DNA of 64,000 bases from assembly GCA_947487765.1 (NCBI GenBank), contig CANKXO010000002.1, positions 248,001 through 312,000 of the forward strand. Reading direction: 5' to 3'. Origin of the DNA: an uncultured Pseudomonadales bacterium. GTDB taxonomy: Bacteria; Pseudomonadota; Gammaproteobacteria; Pseudomonadales; Cellvibrionaceae. Below, piece after piece: positions 33,479 to 43,198 of the stretch (its first letter is position 1; each line of letters begins with the position of its first letter). The position numbers were made by a program, and so were the translations under genes. The notes under the pieces were generated by a model that saw only the letters and a list, made by a program, of their open reading frames with translations, was not told where the DNA came from and made no database searches.

Positions 33479-34378
33479 TCAATTGGAAGTAATAGAAAGT
33501 GAGCCCATTGCTTTACGCAAAGGTTCCGAATTTGACGCCATTAGAGGTGTTAATGGTAGACGAATACCTTCGGGCATTAATCCCATTGATGACACGGCCC
33601 ATTTAACAGGGATCGGGTTAGATTCAATAAATAACGCATTGTGCAAAGGTAATAGCTCGGCTTGCAGTGCTCTCGCGGCCTCGGTTTCTCCAGCCATTGC
33701 TAAACGACACAATTCAGCCATTTTATTAGGCGCAACATTAGCCGTCACAGAGATATTTCCTTTACCCCCCAATAACATTAACTCAACTGCCGTTAAATCA
33801 TCACCCGAATAAACACTGAAGTTATCTGGAGCCTGTTCAATGAGTGCTTTACCGCGAACCATATCCGCTGTTGCATCTTTAATGCCGATAATATTCTCAT
33901 GGGAAGCTAAGCGTAGAACGGTTTCATTATCCATATCGGTAATGGTACGCCCAGGAACATTATATAGAATTTGGGGGACAGCAACGGAGTCCGCAATCTG
34001 CATAAAATGTCGATACAGGCCTTCCTGTGTTGGCTTATTGTAGTAAGGAACAACTAATAAACAGGCATCAACATTTAGCTTATGAGCCTCTCGAGTCAGC
34101 TCTTCGGCCTCGCGGGTAGAGTTTGCGCCAGTACCTGCAATCACAGACACTCGCCCATTGGCAAGCTTAACAACTCTCTCAACAACACTAAGATGCTCAT
34201 CAACGGCTAAGGTGGCTGACTCCCCAGTAGTACCGACGGCAACGATAGCATCGGTACCCTGTTCAACATGGAATTCGACCAACTTATCGAGAGACGCCCA
34301 ATCCAGTGATCCATCAGCGTTCATTGGGGTCACTAGGGCAACCATACTGCCCTGAATTGTCGAGCCATTGTTGTTCAT
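33479..34378 (-). CDS. dapA: 4-hydroxy-tetrahydrodipicolinate synthase
   Basis: 299 residues, a TIM-barrel class I aldolase. GTTGES binds pyruvate, Tyr in YNVPGRT and the Schiff-base lysine in IGIKDATAD are present. It catalyses the first step of lysine and diaminopimelate synthesis in the cytoplasm. It is transcribed with bamC and the MBL-fold gene downstream. Confidence 0.96.
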   Translation of the reverse strand: MNNNGSTIQGSMVALVTPMNADGSLDWASLDKLVEFHVEQGTDAIVAVGTTGESATLAVDEHLSVVERVVKLANGRVSVIAGTGANSTREAEELTREAHKLNVDACLLVVPYYNKPTQEGLYRHFMQIADSVAVPQILYNVPGRTITDMDNETVLRLASHENIIGIKDATADMVRGKALIEQAPDNFSVYSGDDLTAVELMLLGGKGNISVTANVAPNKMAELCRLAMAGETEAARALQAELLPLHNALFIESNPIPVKWAVSSMGLMPEGIRLPLTPLMASNSEPLRKAMGSLSITSN

Positions 34379-34481
34379 TCCGGTACTCCGATTTTATATT
34401 CTACTTAAAAGATGCAATGGTACTGACGACGCCTGTCTTATACAAGCGTATTCACACTTATCAGCTGGATTGTATGAGTCT

Positions 34482-35408
34482 TTATTTATAAAGGTTAGGC
34501 CGCCCTTCTGGGCGAGTTTTAAATCGGCGATGCACCCATAAATACTCAGCAGGGTTTTCTCTGACGCGGTCCTCGATATATTGATTTAATCTAACAAGGT
34601 CTGCCGTATCATCACCGGTAGGAAAATCTTCAAAAGCAGGGATAAATTCTATTTCATAGCCTTTATAGCCCGGCAGGCGCCGATAGGTAATCCCAACCGC
34701 TTGGGCCTTAGCCACTTTCAGCAGCCTTGGTGTCGCCGATAATGTAGCGGCAGGGATATTAAACCAAGGGATAAACGTGCTGACTTTTCTACCATAATCC
34801 TGATCTGGGGCATACCATAGCCAATCCCCTTTCTTGAGAACACGTATCATGCCACGCATATCGTAACGGTTAATCGCCTCAGAAGTGGGGTTATTACGTT
34901 CACGACCTCTATGTTGAATTAAATCGTAAACTGGATTGTTATGAGCACGATAAGAAGTATGGAGATTAAATAAACGGCTGACATGTATATTCGCTATTTC
35001 GAGAGTATTAAAGTGCAGCCCAATCACTAAAGCCCCAACACCTTTTTCTTTTAATTGATCCCAGTTCTCTTTACCTTTTACGACAAAGCGTTTGCGCAAA
35101 CGCCAATACGGCATAAACCACGCCATCCCTGTCTCAAACATAGTGATACCATTGGTTTCAAAATGTTGCTTAACCAAATACTCACGCTCACCATCACTTA
35201 ATTCAGGGAAACACAAATCGATATTGCGTCGTGCAATATGGCGACGTCGTTTAGCTACAGCATAAGCAATACGACCAACGATTATCCCCATCAGTATTTG
35301 TAGACGATAAGGTAACTGAGCTACAAGGGCAATGATCCCCATTGCCATCCATGTCAGCCAATATTTGGGGTGCAATAATGATAGAGAAAAACGAGGAGAC
35401 TGCATCAA
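34482..35408 (-). CDS. lpxL: Lipid A lauroyl acyltransferase
   Basis: 308 residues with one N-terminal transmembrane segment. The acyltransferase motif is HFNTLE (HX4E), and DQDYGRKVSTFIPWFNIPAAT and YLWVHRRFKTRPEG are typical of LpxL/HtrB. It adds the secondary lauroyl chain to lipid A at the inner membrane. It follows the aldo/keto reductase gene by 17 bases; the two may share a transcript. Confidence 0.9.
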   Translation of the reverse strand: MMQSPRFSLSLLHPKYWLTWMAMGIIALVAQLPYRLQILMGIIVGRIAYAVAKRRRHIARRNIDLCFPELSDGEREYLVKQHFETNGITMFETGMAWFMPYWRLRKRFVVKGKENWDQLKEKGVGALVIGLHFNTLEIANIHVSRLFNLHTSYRAHNNPVYDLIQHRGRERNNPTSEAINRYDMRGMIRVLKKGDWLWYAPDQDYGRKVSTFIPWFNIPAATLSATPRLLKVAKAQAVGITYRRLPGYKGYEIEFIPAFEDFPTGDDTADLVRLNQYIEDRVRENPAEYLWVHRRFKTRPEGRPNLYK

Positions 35409-35425
35409 ATAAGCATCAATAAAAT

Positions 35426-36472
35426 TTAGGGAGCCGGATTAGAGTTTTCACGGTGAATCGCTTCAATACCTTCTAAAGCTTCATCGGAGAGATGGGTATT
35501 CACACTGTCAATATCAGCTCGAAGTTGTTCCATCGTTGTTGCACCAATTATATTGGCAGTTAAAAACTGTTGCTGATTCACAAACGCTAAAGCCAATTCA
35601 GTTAAACTTAAACCGTGTTCGGCAGCTAGCTTTGCATAAGCTTCTGTTGCGACTTCGGACTGAGGGTTATTATAACGACCAAAGCGAGTATATAAGGTTA
35701 AGCGTGCTTTCTCTGGCTTAGCGCCACCAATATATTTTCCAGTTAATACACCAAATGCTAATGGTGAATAGGCCAGCAAACCGATTTGCTCACGAATAGA
35801 TATTTCCGATAATCCAACTTCGTAAGTACGATTGAGCAGATTGTAAGGGTTCTGCACACTCACCACTCGAGGAATATCAAATTCATTTGCCAAGCGACAA
35901 GATTCCATGACCCCCCAAGGAGTTTCATTCGATAACCCGACAGTACGCACCTTTCCTTCAGCAACTAAATCAGACATAGCCGACAGCGACTCTTGCAAAG
36001 AGTAGACATCTTCATCTTTTGCCTGTTGAAAGCCTAAACGTCCAAAAAAATTGGTGGTGCGTTCCGGCCAATGCAATTGATACAAATCGATGACATCCGT
36101 TTGTAATCGCTTCAAGGATCCTTCGACTGCTTGTTTTATATGAGCAGCACTTAAACGCGGGCCTCCACGAATATATTCAAACCCGGAGTTGTGGCCAACA
36201 TTACCGGTTACTTTTGTGGCTACAACAACTTTATCTCTCACGCCACGTGCCTTTAACCAGTTCCCCACCATTACCTCAGAAGCGCCATAGGTCTCTTGAT
36301 TAGGGGGTATAGGATACATTTCAGCAACATCAAAAAAATTTATGCCTTGCTCAAAGGCATAATCCATTTGTTCAAATGCTTCTGCTTCTGTATTTTGTTC
36401 GCCATAAGTCATGGTTCCTAAAGCGATCAGGCTTACTTTAATATCAGTATTACCTAGGGAGCGATAAATCAT
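35426..36472 (-). CDS. tas: Tas-like NADP(H)-dependent aldo/keto reductase
   Basis: 348 residues, a TIM-barrel aldo/keto reductase. The catalytic set is Asp in FFDVAEMYP, Tyr in that segment, Lys in VVATKV and His in LYQLHWPE. The Tas pattern GTMTYGEQNTEAEAFEQMDYA is present. Reduces carbonyls with NADPH; the physiological substrate is not settled. It leads a two-gene run with lpxL. Confidence 0.87.
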   Translation of the reverse strand: MIYRSLGNTDIKVSLIALGTMTYGEQNTEAEAFEQMDYAFEQGINFFDVAEMYPIPPNQETYGASEVMVGNWLKARGVRDKVVVATKVTGNVGHNSGFEYIRGGPRLSAAHIKQAVEGSLKRLQTDVIDLYQLHWPERTTNFFGRLGFQQAKDEDVYSLQESLSAMSDLVAEGKVRTVGLSNETPWGVMESCRLANEFDIPRVVSVQNPYNLLNRTYEVGLSEISIREQIGLLAYSPLAFGVLTGKYIGGAKPEKARLTLYTRFGRYNNPQSEVATEAYAKLAAEHGLSLTELALAFVNQQQFLTANIIGATTMEQLRADIDSVNTHLSDEALEGIEAIHRENSNPAP

Positions 36473-36582
36473 AATAAGCTACTTATGTCAGAAAGGTTTC
36501 GAAATGGGAGCAAATGTTACTAGAATTAATAACTCAACTACTGTTATTACTTACATCCTTGTAAATTGATTTTTTAATACTG

Positions 36583-37779
36583 CTATAAAAAACTAGCTTC
36601 TACCATAGGATTTGTTTCAAGCGTGTAATCAACACCTTCAACACCAAAGCCAAATAATCGTAAGAACTCTTTTTGATACAAAGAAAAGTCTGATAGTTCA
36701 TTCAGGTTTTCCGTTGTTACCTGAGGCCAAATAGCTTCTACTTTTGCTTGGGTTTCAGGCTTTAACTCCAAATCATCGACACGCAAGCGTTGTGTATCAT
36801 CCATACGTGGTGAAGCGTTATACATACATTCCGTAAACAAACGGTACAACTGCTCGATGCAACCTTCATGAGTACCCTCTTCCTGCATTACTTTGAAGAG
36901 AATAGCCAAGTATAGAGGCATTACCGGGATGGCCGAACTTGCCTGAGTAACAACCGCTTTCAGAACAGAAACATGAGCTGAACCATTAAGAGGTGATAAC
37001 TGCTCACGCAATTCACTTGCAGCTCTATCAAGATCCTCCTTCGCTTTACCGATAGTCGCATGACCATAGATTGGCCAAGTTAACTTCTCACCCAAGTAGG
37101 TATAAGCAACCGTTTGAACACCTTCTGCCAATACACCAGCTTCAGATAAAGCATCCATCCATAACTGCCAATCTTCACCACCCATGACTTTAACCGTATT
37201 GGCAATTTCTTCTTCAGAGGCTGGATCTACCGTTATTTCACCCACAACTTGGGTATCTGTATTCAGATTTTTTGCGGTATAACTTTCGCCAATAGGCTTC
37301 AATGTAGAAGAAAAAACTTCACCAGACACAGGGTCTTGACGGCGAGGAGAAGCCAGACTGTAAACAACCAGATCTATTTTTCCCATATCTTCTTTTATAA
37401 CATCAATAGTCTGCTGTTTAGCTGCACTCGAAAAAGCATCGCCATTAATACTCTTAGCGTAATAACCCGCTTTATGTGCCGCATCCTCAAAGGCTGCTGA
37501 ATTATAGTAGCCAGCTGAAGCCGTTTTTCTTTCTGTCGGTGGCTTTTCAAAAAATAAACCCAGAGTATTTGCACCATAGCCAAAAGCAGCAGTGATCCGT
37601 GAAGCGAGACCATAGCCTGTAGAGGCACCAATCACTAGTACATTTTTAGGCCCATTATCAGCATCAAAAGAAGACGCCTTGGATTGAATATAATCAATTT
37701 GTTGTTGAACATTAGCTGCACAACCTTGCGGATGAGCATTAGTACAAATAAAACCACGAACTTTAGGAGAGATGATCAT
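36583..37779 (-). CDS. fabV: Trans-2-enoyl-ACP/CoA reductase FabV
   Basis: 398 residues from ATG at 37779 ([14 protein letters not shown]), the family start; a TTG one codon upstream is not needed. AAGG precedes it. The NADH fold is [14 protein letters not shown] and the catalytic YX8K is in [20 protein letters not shown]. FabV is the long enoyl-ACP reductase of type II fatty-acid synthesis and is known to be insensitive to triclosan. It is monocistronic and divergent from miaE. Confidence 0.95.
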   Translation of the reverse strand: MIISPKVRGFICTNAHPQGCAANVQQQIDYIQSKASSFDADNGPKNVLVIGASTGYGLASRITAAFGYGANTLGLFFEKPPTERKTASAGYYNSAAFEDAAHKAGYYAKSINGDAFSSAAKQQTIDVIKEDMGKIDLVVYSLASPRRQDPVSGEVFSSTLKPIGESYTAKNLNTDTQVVGEITVDPASEEEIANTVKVMGGEDWQLWMDALSEAGVLAEGVQTVAYTYLGEKLTWPIYGHATIGKAKEDLDRAASELREQLSPLNGSAHVSVLKAVVTQASSAIPVMPLYLAILFKVMQEEGTHEGCIEQLYRLFTECMYNASPRMDDTQRLRVDDLELKPETQAKVEAIWPQVTTENLNELSDFSLYQKEFLRLFGFGVEGVDYTLETNPMVEASFL

Positions 37780-38044
37780 CAAGGTAACCTTATTACGAAT
37801 AAAAGCTTACTTTCTAAAACTGACGTTATAAAGAGTAGTGCTTAAAAATTTGGACATATAGCGTACAAGCTAGCATTATAAACACATGGCGGACTATTGG
37901 CTAACAGATCAGTATTAGCTGACATGAAACATCAGAAATCACTATAATACCTTGCTCATTGAAAACACATGTAAGCTATTAATTATAAACAGCCCCAAGT
38001 GGTTTCTAAATTATCTCTTAATACCTTCTAACAATATCCAAACT

Positions 38045-38641
38045 ATGGCAAAAATTGACCCTGCATTATTAACATTGCGCTTTAACACCAATGACAAATG
38101 GACAAAAACTGTACTATCCGATTTTGATTCATTTTTGAATGATCACGCCCAGGCTGAAAAAAAGGCATCTGGAATGGCTATGTCCATGCTGTCACATTAT
38201 CCAGATCGCCCCGAGCTTGTAAGCGCTATGATCGATCTTTGTATAGAAGAACTAGCCCATTTTCGCGAAGTCATTAAATTAATGCAGGCGCGTAACTTGC
38301 AACTAGGTAATGATGAGAAAGACCCCTATGTTAATCAAATTCGCAAACATATTCGAAAAGGAGATTCTGAAAACTATATGCTGGACCGTTTATTAACTGC
38401 AGCAATTATAGAAGCTCGGGGTTGTGAACGCTTTGGCTTAATTGGTCAATCACACACTGACGCAAGCCTACAAAAATTCTACCAATTAATCGCTGAGTCT
38501 GAAGGTAAGCACCATATGTTATTTTTAGACTTAGCAACACTTTATATTGATCAGCCCATCATTGAAGAACGGCTGGATGAATTGTTGGATGTAGAAGCCT
38601 CAATCATTGAAACATTGCCACTACGTGCAGCCTTACACTAA
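38045..38641 (+). CDS. miaE: tRNA-(ms2io6A)-hydroxylase
   Basis: 198 residues, a carboxylate-bridged non-haem di-iron hydroxylase. It hydroxylates the isopentenyl group of ms2i6A37 in tRNA using O2. The di-iron ligand motifs are EELAHFREV, EARGCERFG and ESEGKHHMLF on a four-helix bundle. I start at 38045 (MAKIDPALLTLRF); the longer ORF from 37952 adds hydrophobic residues not seen in the family. No clear ribosome-binding site is visible. A glycosyltransferase-like gene follows after 21 bases. Confidence 0.9.
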   Translation: MAKIDPALLTLRFNTNDKWTKTVLSDFDSFLNDHAQAEKKASGMAMSMLSHYPDRPELVSAMIDLCIEELAHFREVIKLMQARNLQLGNDEKDPYVNQIRKHIRKGDSENYMLDRLLTAAIIEARGCERFGLIGQSHTDASLQKFYQLIAESEGKHHMLFLDLATLYIDQPIIEERLDELLDVEASIIETLPLRAALH

Positions 38642-38662
38642 CCTTCACAAATACCTTTTCCC

Positions 38663-39910
38663 ATGGCGATCAAAGATCATTTACAACTTTATAACAATCG
38701 CTACGCCGAGGCATTCTCCAACACTATCGCAACGAACATCAGCAAGACCCTATCAACGATAGCACCTCTCAACCACTGTATTGTTATTCCAGCTTACAAC
38801 GAAACCATAGATTTTATAGAGCGATTAAAGAACAGCGCCTTGTCTAAGAATAAGCTATTGATTATCACGATTATCAATCAACCAGATACCGACAGTGATA
38901 ACACTACAAATAAAAAATTGTGGGCAAGGATTGAAAAAACAGGGAATACCATTGACTCATCAAATAATCACCAACTGATTAATTGGCCTCTGAGTAATTC
39001 TTACCTCCTTGCCATTAATTGCTTTAGAAAAGACAAACGACTGCCCGTAAAACAAGGTGTAGGACTGGCTAGAAAGCTAGGCTGTGATATTGCGTGTAAT
39101 TTAATCCAACAACAATATTTAAAAACCCAATGGATACATACTACAGATGCAGATACCCAGTTGCCTGATGATTATCTAGCACAAATACCAAATGAAAATA
39201 CTACTCACAGCAAAACCAGTGCCGTTGTTTATCCCTTCTCTCATCAAGGTTCAGATAAAGCAATAACAATGGCTACACTTTTATATGAGCAAGCTCTCAA
39301 TTATTATGTTGATGGTTTATGTTATTCACAATCACCTTATGCCTACCATACATTGGGTAGCTGCATCGCTTTTTGTGCAACATACTATGCTCAAGCAAGA
39401 GGCTTTCCTAAACGCGCAGGAGGGGAGGATTTCTATCTTTTAAACAAGCTGGCCAAGCTAGGGAAAATTAAACAACTCAATAGCCAACCGTTGTTAATAG
39501 AAGCAAGAACCTCTAATCGGGCACCATTTGGCACAGGGCCCACTGTAGAAAAAATAACACAACTTGAAAACCCTGAGGCTTCTTACCTTTATTATAACCC
39601 TAAGGTATTTACAGAATTGAAAGGTCTACTATCTACCTTTGAACAGCTATTTGATTACAGGAATAATTTAAATGGATGGTTGGATTTACAAACAAAGGAA
39701 ACAACAATCGCGTTAGAGGCAATGAATATTGGAAGCTTATTTAAACATATCCAATCTCAAAGCAAGGACAAAGCTATTTGCGTGCAGCATGCCCATCATT
39801 GGTTTGATGGGTTTCGTACACTTAAATTTTTACATTCGTTAGAACAGTACTATCCGAGAATTGCATTAAAAGAAGCGATTAAGGAATTTTACGCTAATAG
39901 GAAAAGATAA
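38663..39910 (+). CDS. Glycosyltransferase-like (GT-A) protein, unusual subgroup
   Basis: 415 residues resembling a family 2 glycosyltransferase fold: IVIPAYNE near the N-terminus, then TTDADTQLPDDYL as the DXD nucleotide-sugar and metal site, and a GGEDFYLLNKLAKLGKI segment. The C-terminal third (about 290-415) has no membrane helix and matches nothing I know. It could attach a sugar to a protein or to a small molecule. Its position just after miaE suggests co-expression, but no functional link is implied. Confidence 0.7.
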   Translation: MAIKDHLQLYNNRYAEAFSNTIATNISKTLSTIAPLNHCIVIPAYNETIDFIERLKNSALSKNKLLIITIINQPDTDSDNTTNKKLWARIEKTGNTIDSSNNHQLINWPLSNSYLLAINCFRKDKRLPVKQGVGLARKLGCDIACNLIQQQYLKTQWIHTTDADTQLPDDYLAQIPNENTTHSKTSAVVYPFSHQGSDKAITMATLLYEQALNYYVDGLCYSQSPYAYHTLGSCIAFCATYYAQARGFPKRAGGEDFYLLNKLAKLGKIKQLNSQPLLIEARTSNRAPFGTGPTVEKITQLENPEASYLYYNPKVFTELKGLLSTFEQLFDYRNNLNGWLDLQTKETTIALEAMNIGSLFKHIQSQSKDKAICVQHAHHWFDGFRTLKFLHSLEQYYPRIALKEAIKEFYANRKR

Positions 39911-39942
39911 TAATCTATTAATTAGCGTATTATAAAGTTGGA

Positions 39943-40461
39943 CTATTTCTTTAGAGCTGATTGTATTTGTTCTTTAAATCGAACCTGCTCATCTAGGTCA
40001 TCCATTTGTCGGCATAGACTTTTAATTAACTCATCCATAGAGTTAGCCTTTTGTAGTTCTTCATTAAAAATAATATCGCCGATCGGCCCTACATGCTCGA
40101 TGAAAAATGTCTCAATAATTGATTTCTGCTCACCCGTAATGCCTGCCACATTGGCACTAGTAGAGACCTTATTGAACGAATTATCACTGATCATATCAAT
40201 GATGTCTGATGTTGGGGGCAGGTCATTCACAATTCGACTAATTGCGCCTTCGTGAAATTGGCTTTTTAATGATACCAAAGCAGGAATATGCTTGAGAGCT
40301 TCCATACCTGTAACACCGTGATACTTAATAGACTGAAGCTCTCCCTTTACAAAGAACAGCTGTAATAGTTTTTCATTAGAAAGTTTTAGAAACAAAGCAC
40401 CTGTCGATTTATTATTCCAATAGCTTTTAATTTGACTAACAATGTCGAGCTCTGAGGCCAT
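39943..40461 (-). CDS. DUF4388-like two-domain protein
   Basis: 172 residues. The N-terminal half (KSTGALFLKLSNEKLLQLFFVKGELQSIKYHG) has the look of DUF4388/PATAN domains seen in phosphorelay and motility signalling proteins. The C-terminal half (FFIEHVGPIGDIIFNEELQ, then MDELIKSLCRQMDD) resembles the helical GPI-type domain found with them. No signal peptide. Its role is unknown; it stands alone. Confidence 0.6.
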   Translation of the reverse strand: MASELDIVSQIKSYWNNKSTGALFLKLSNEKLLQLFFVKGELQSIKYHGVTGMEALKHIPALVSLKSQFHEGAISRIVNDLPPTSDIIDMISDNSFNKVSTSANVAGITGEQKSIIETFFIEHVGPIGDIIFNEELQKANSMDELIKSLCRQMDDLDEQVRFKEQIQSALKK

Positions 40462-40732
40462 TCTACTTACCTTGAATTATTATTACGGTCTTAACATCAA
40501 TGATCTTCAGCCTTCCCAAGCAACACATTAAACAGTCGAACTGCATAATTTTCCCTCTTCTAGAAACAGCTTTGGCCAGTTTTTAGTATTATTGCCAAAT
40601 ATTGTAACTGATAAATTAGAAAAGCAATAGAGTCACTATATCCCGCATATTGCTGAATATTAATGCACTGAATACTGCTTTAGGGATGAATTAATAATGT
40701 TCAACCGCCTAAATGAGACATCCTATAACATT

Positions 40733-40766
40733 TAAGCCCTTTCAAATAGCTATTTGAAAGGGCTTA
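40733..40766. repeat. Near-gapless 16-bp inverted repeat
   Basis: TAAGCCCTTTCAAATA (40733-40748), GC, then TATTTGAAAGGGCTTA (40751-40766). Its centre resembles the 6092 palindrome (AAATA-N2-TATTT). Only a short T-rich segment follows on the plus strand, so terminator function is uncertain. Confidence 0.6.
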
Positions 40767-40889
40767 TTTAACCGCAAATACCATAAACACCGCTATACGG
40801 TATACTCCCAATCTATTAATGAATATAGATGCCACTTATAAAACCTGCAAGGAACAAGATATAACCTCAACAAGCGGAGCAATTTAAAA

Positions 40890-40927
40890 ACTATTTTTAA
40901 TTAAAAACGAGACAATAAAACTCGTTT
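40890..40927 (-). terminator. Terminator of the dctPQM operon
   Basis: Read on the minus strand: AAACGAG, a nine-base loop, CTCGTTT, then TTAATTAAAAATAG, seven bases past the dctM stop. The + strand arms are at 40905-40911 and 40921-40927. Confidence 0.7.
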
Positions 40928-40933
40928 AGAGCA

Positions 40934-42349
40934 TTAGTTAATCCCCATAATAATATTCGGTAACCAAAGCACAATACCTGGAAAAGCGATTAAAACGCCA
41001 ATTGTCACCATATCAGCAAAAAAGAATGGAATGACACCACGAAAAACATCCTGTACCGATAATTCCGGGCGCACTCCAGCAACAACAAAACAATTCAACC
41101 CAATGGGGGGAGTTATAAGACAAAACTCTGCCATTTTCACGACAATAATCCCAAACCATATTGCACATCCCACAGCAGAAACCCCAAACGCAGAGTCTGC
41201 TGCTGCTACATCTGGTCCGCCATTCAAGGCTATAACTGCAGGGAATACGACAGGCAGTGTTAATAACAACATGCCGATTGCATCCATAAACATTCCCAGA
41301 ATGGCATACCCCAACAATATAAATAAAAGCGTTACCATTGGATCTTGATCCAGACTAGCAATCCAATCTGAAAAGGCATGAGGCAAATCAGCAAACCCTA
41401 GGAAACGAACATAGAGAAGCACTCCCCAGATGATAGAAAAAATCATTACTGTTAATTTACCCGCTTCCATTAAGGCATCGCGAAAATTGCCCCACTTCAT
41501 TCCCTTATAAACAGCCATACAAAAGACAACAAAAGCACCTAATGCACCAGCTTCAGTTGGCGTACCCCAACCACCATAAACACTAAAAATAATGATTGCG
41601 ACGACAAAAAAGATAGGGAACGTTGGCGGTAAGGAAACGAATCGTTCTCCCCAGGTAAAACCTTTAACCGTAGGGCCATATTTCGGATTCATCATCGCCA
41701 ATATAATGACCAAACTCGCATAAATAAATGCAGAAACAGCACCAGGTAAAAACCCTGCCATTAATAGCGCACCAACATCCTGCTCAACGATAATGGCATA
41801 AATAACTAGAATTGCTGAAGGCGGAATCAGCGAGGCTAGGGTTCCTGAAGCCGCCACAACACCAGCTGCAAAGCGCTTGTCATATCCAAGCTTTAGCATC
41901 TCTGGAATTGCAATACGGGCAAATACTGCAGAAGTCGCCACAGAAGCGCCCGATACTGCAGCAAAACCGGCAGTAGAAAATACTGTCGCTAAGGCCATGC
42001 CTCCAGGCAACCAACCCACCCAACGTTTAGCCGCTTCAAAAAGCGCCCGAGTTAAACCCGCATAATAAGCGAGAAAACCAATTAAGATAAAAACTGGAAT
42101 CAAAGAGAGAGCCGATGTCGACACTTTGGAATGAGGCACCGTACCTGCCATTTTAACGGCAACCCAAAATGCTTTTTCAAACCCTAGCTTTGCAGTAAAA
42201 AACCAGAGTAGGCCTAGAAAACCAGCAATAGCTGCTGCAAATGCCACACGAACCCCAATGAGTACAGCAAACAGCATAAAACCAGAAACCCACAACCCCA
42301 TATCGATAGGGGCCATATTCATCATATTTTCATATAAGGTATCAAACAT
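40934..42349 (-). CDS. dctM: TRAP transporter large permease (DctM)
   Basis: 471 residues with about 12 transmembrane helices, the channel-forming subunit. Motifs typical of DctM include AAASGTLASLIPPSAILVIYAI, YGGWGTPTEAGALGAF, and MFMDAIGMLLLTLPVVFP. It couples Na+ gradient to uptake of the solute delivered by DctP. Its ATG overlaps the dctQ stop codon by one base, indicating coupled translation. A terminator follows. Confidence 0.92.
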   Translation of the reverse strand: MFDTLYENMMNMAPIDMGLWVSGFMLFAVLIGVRVAFAAAIAGFLGLLWFFTAKLGFEKAFWVAVKMAGTVPHSKVSTSALSLIPVFILIGFLAYYAGLTRALFEAAKRWVGWLPGGMALATVFSTAGFAAVSGASVATSAVFARIAIPEMLKLGYDKRFAAGVVAASGTLASLIPPSAILVIYAIIVEQDVGALLMAGFLPGAVSAFIYASLVIILAMMNPKYGPTVKGFTWGERFVSLPPTFPIFFVVAIIIFSVYGGWGTPTEAGALGAFVVFCMAVYKGMKWGNFRDALMEAGKLTVMIFSIIWGVLLYVRFLGFADLPHAFSDWIASLDQDPMVTLLFILLGYAILGMFMDAIGMLLLTLPVVFPAVIALNGGPDVAAADSAFGVSAVGCAIWFGIIVVKMAEFCLITPPIGLNCFVVAGVRPELSVQDVFRGVIPFFFADMVTIGVLIAFPGIVLWLPNIIMGIN

Positions 42350-42984
42350 TACTTCACTACCTCATCAGTCTTAGAACCGGACACAGTTTCTGCCTCATGA
42401 GCTGCTTGTGTTGCAGCATCCTCAATTAATGGAACAGCAACAGGACTATCCCCTCCCCTTATCAGGGCTCGTGAATAACCCCACACATTCAATACAAGGC
42501 GTAATGCAAGTACACTCAACATAATAGGAACAACGAGTTTTGCTGGCCATGTTGGCAAATCGATATCAAAGGAGCTGTCGCCATTTGTCCAGGCACGTAA
42601 AAAATGGTCATAAGAACCAATGACTAAAACAACCGTAATTGCCAGCATCAACAGAGTGGAGAGCAGTTCAAAAAACCATAAGGCTCTACCACGAAGAGAG
42701 CTCACAAAGATATCCATGCGAATATGACCGCCCAAACGCTGGCAATACGCGATCCCAAAAAAAGCGAAAAAGGCCATGGCTTGCTCAGTCCAATCGATAT
42801 AACCGCTCACCGGTATACCAAGTAACTTACGACCCAAGATGTTAGCGACAGCCAACAGCACAATCAAAAATATGACAAACCCGCCAATTAAATTTAATAG
42901 CGATTCAAGTTTGAAATACAGTTTATCGAGGCGACTTAAAAGTGAGTCGTCCTCAAGAATAGTGGATGAACCAGACATAGACAC
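42349..42984 (-). CDS. dctQ: TRAP transporter small permease (DctQ)
   Basis: 211 residues, four transmembrane helices (first LIGGFVIFLIVLLAVANIL), the DctQ signature GYIDWTEQAMAFFAFFGIAYCQRLGGHIRMD. The C-terminal cytoplasmic tail (about 175-211) is acidic and longer than usual. It joins DctM in the membrane. It lies 214 bases downstream of dctP, separated by a hairpin. Confidence 0.91.
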   Translation of the reverse strand: MSMSGSSTILEDDSLLSRLDKLYFKLESLLNLIGGFVIFLIVLLAVANILGRKLLGIPVSGYIDWTEQAMAFFAFFGIAYCQRLGGHIRMDIFVSSLRGRALWFFELLSTLLMLAITVVLVIGSYDHFLRAWTNGDSSFDIDLPTWPAKLVVPIMLSVLALRLVLNVWGYSRALIRGGDSPVAVPLIEDAATQAAHEAETVSGSKTDEVVK

Positions 42985-43131
42985 TCTCTATTAAAAGAAA
43001 ATTATTAACACCAGAACTGCCATCTTTTGATGGTTTTTTAACTACAGTATTTACTATTTATAGCCACTTACTATCCAGTGACAGCAAATAGGGGATGAAA
43101 AACATTTTTATTATTAATTGAATATTTAATA

Positions 43132-43163
43132 AGAAAAGTGCTTCAACTATGAAGCACTTTTCT
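43132..43163 (-). other. Intercistronic hairpin between dctP and dctQ
   Basis: AGAAAAGTGCTTCA (43132-43145) and TGAAGCACTTTTCT (43150-43163) around ACTA. It sits 36 bases past the dctP stop in a 214-base gap. After it, the minus strand reads TTATTAAATATTC, a weak U-tract. It may attenuate transcription or protect dctP mRNA, giving more binding protein than permease. Confidence 0.7.
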
Positions 43164-43198
43164 ACTATATATAAAAATACATTTGCTAAACCAATGAG

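Larger units (their letters stand above)
40462..40933. other. 472-base intergenic region
   Basis: No gene that I can support. Contains the dctM terminator (40890-40927) and a 34-bp near-gapless hairpin (40733-40766). A 22-codon ORF from 40819 lacks a ribosome-binding site and is not called. The part next to 40462 should hold the promoter of the DUF4388-like gene, but I see no clear elements. Confidence 0.6.

Noticed and set aside
39938-40255. 105-codon plus-strand ORF overlapping the DUF4388-like gene
   Set aside because: Cys/Ser-rich shadow; the minus-strand frame has the better protein character.
40819-40887. 22-codon ORF downstream of the 34-bp hairpin
   Set aside because: No ribosome-binding site and no similarity evident.
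41031-41348. Plus-strand ORF inside dctM
   Set aside because: Antisense shadow of a strongly conserved TRAP permease; composition is a by-product of the opposite frame.
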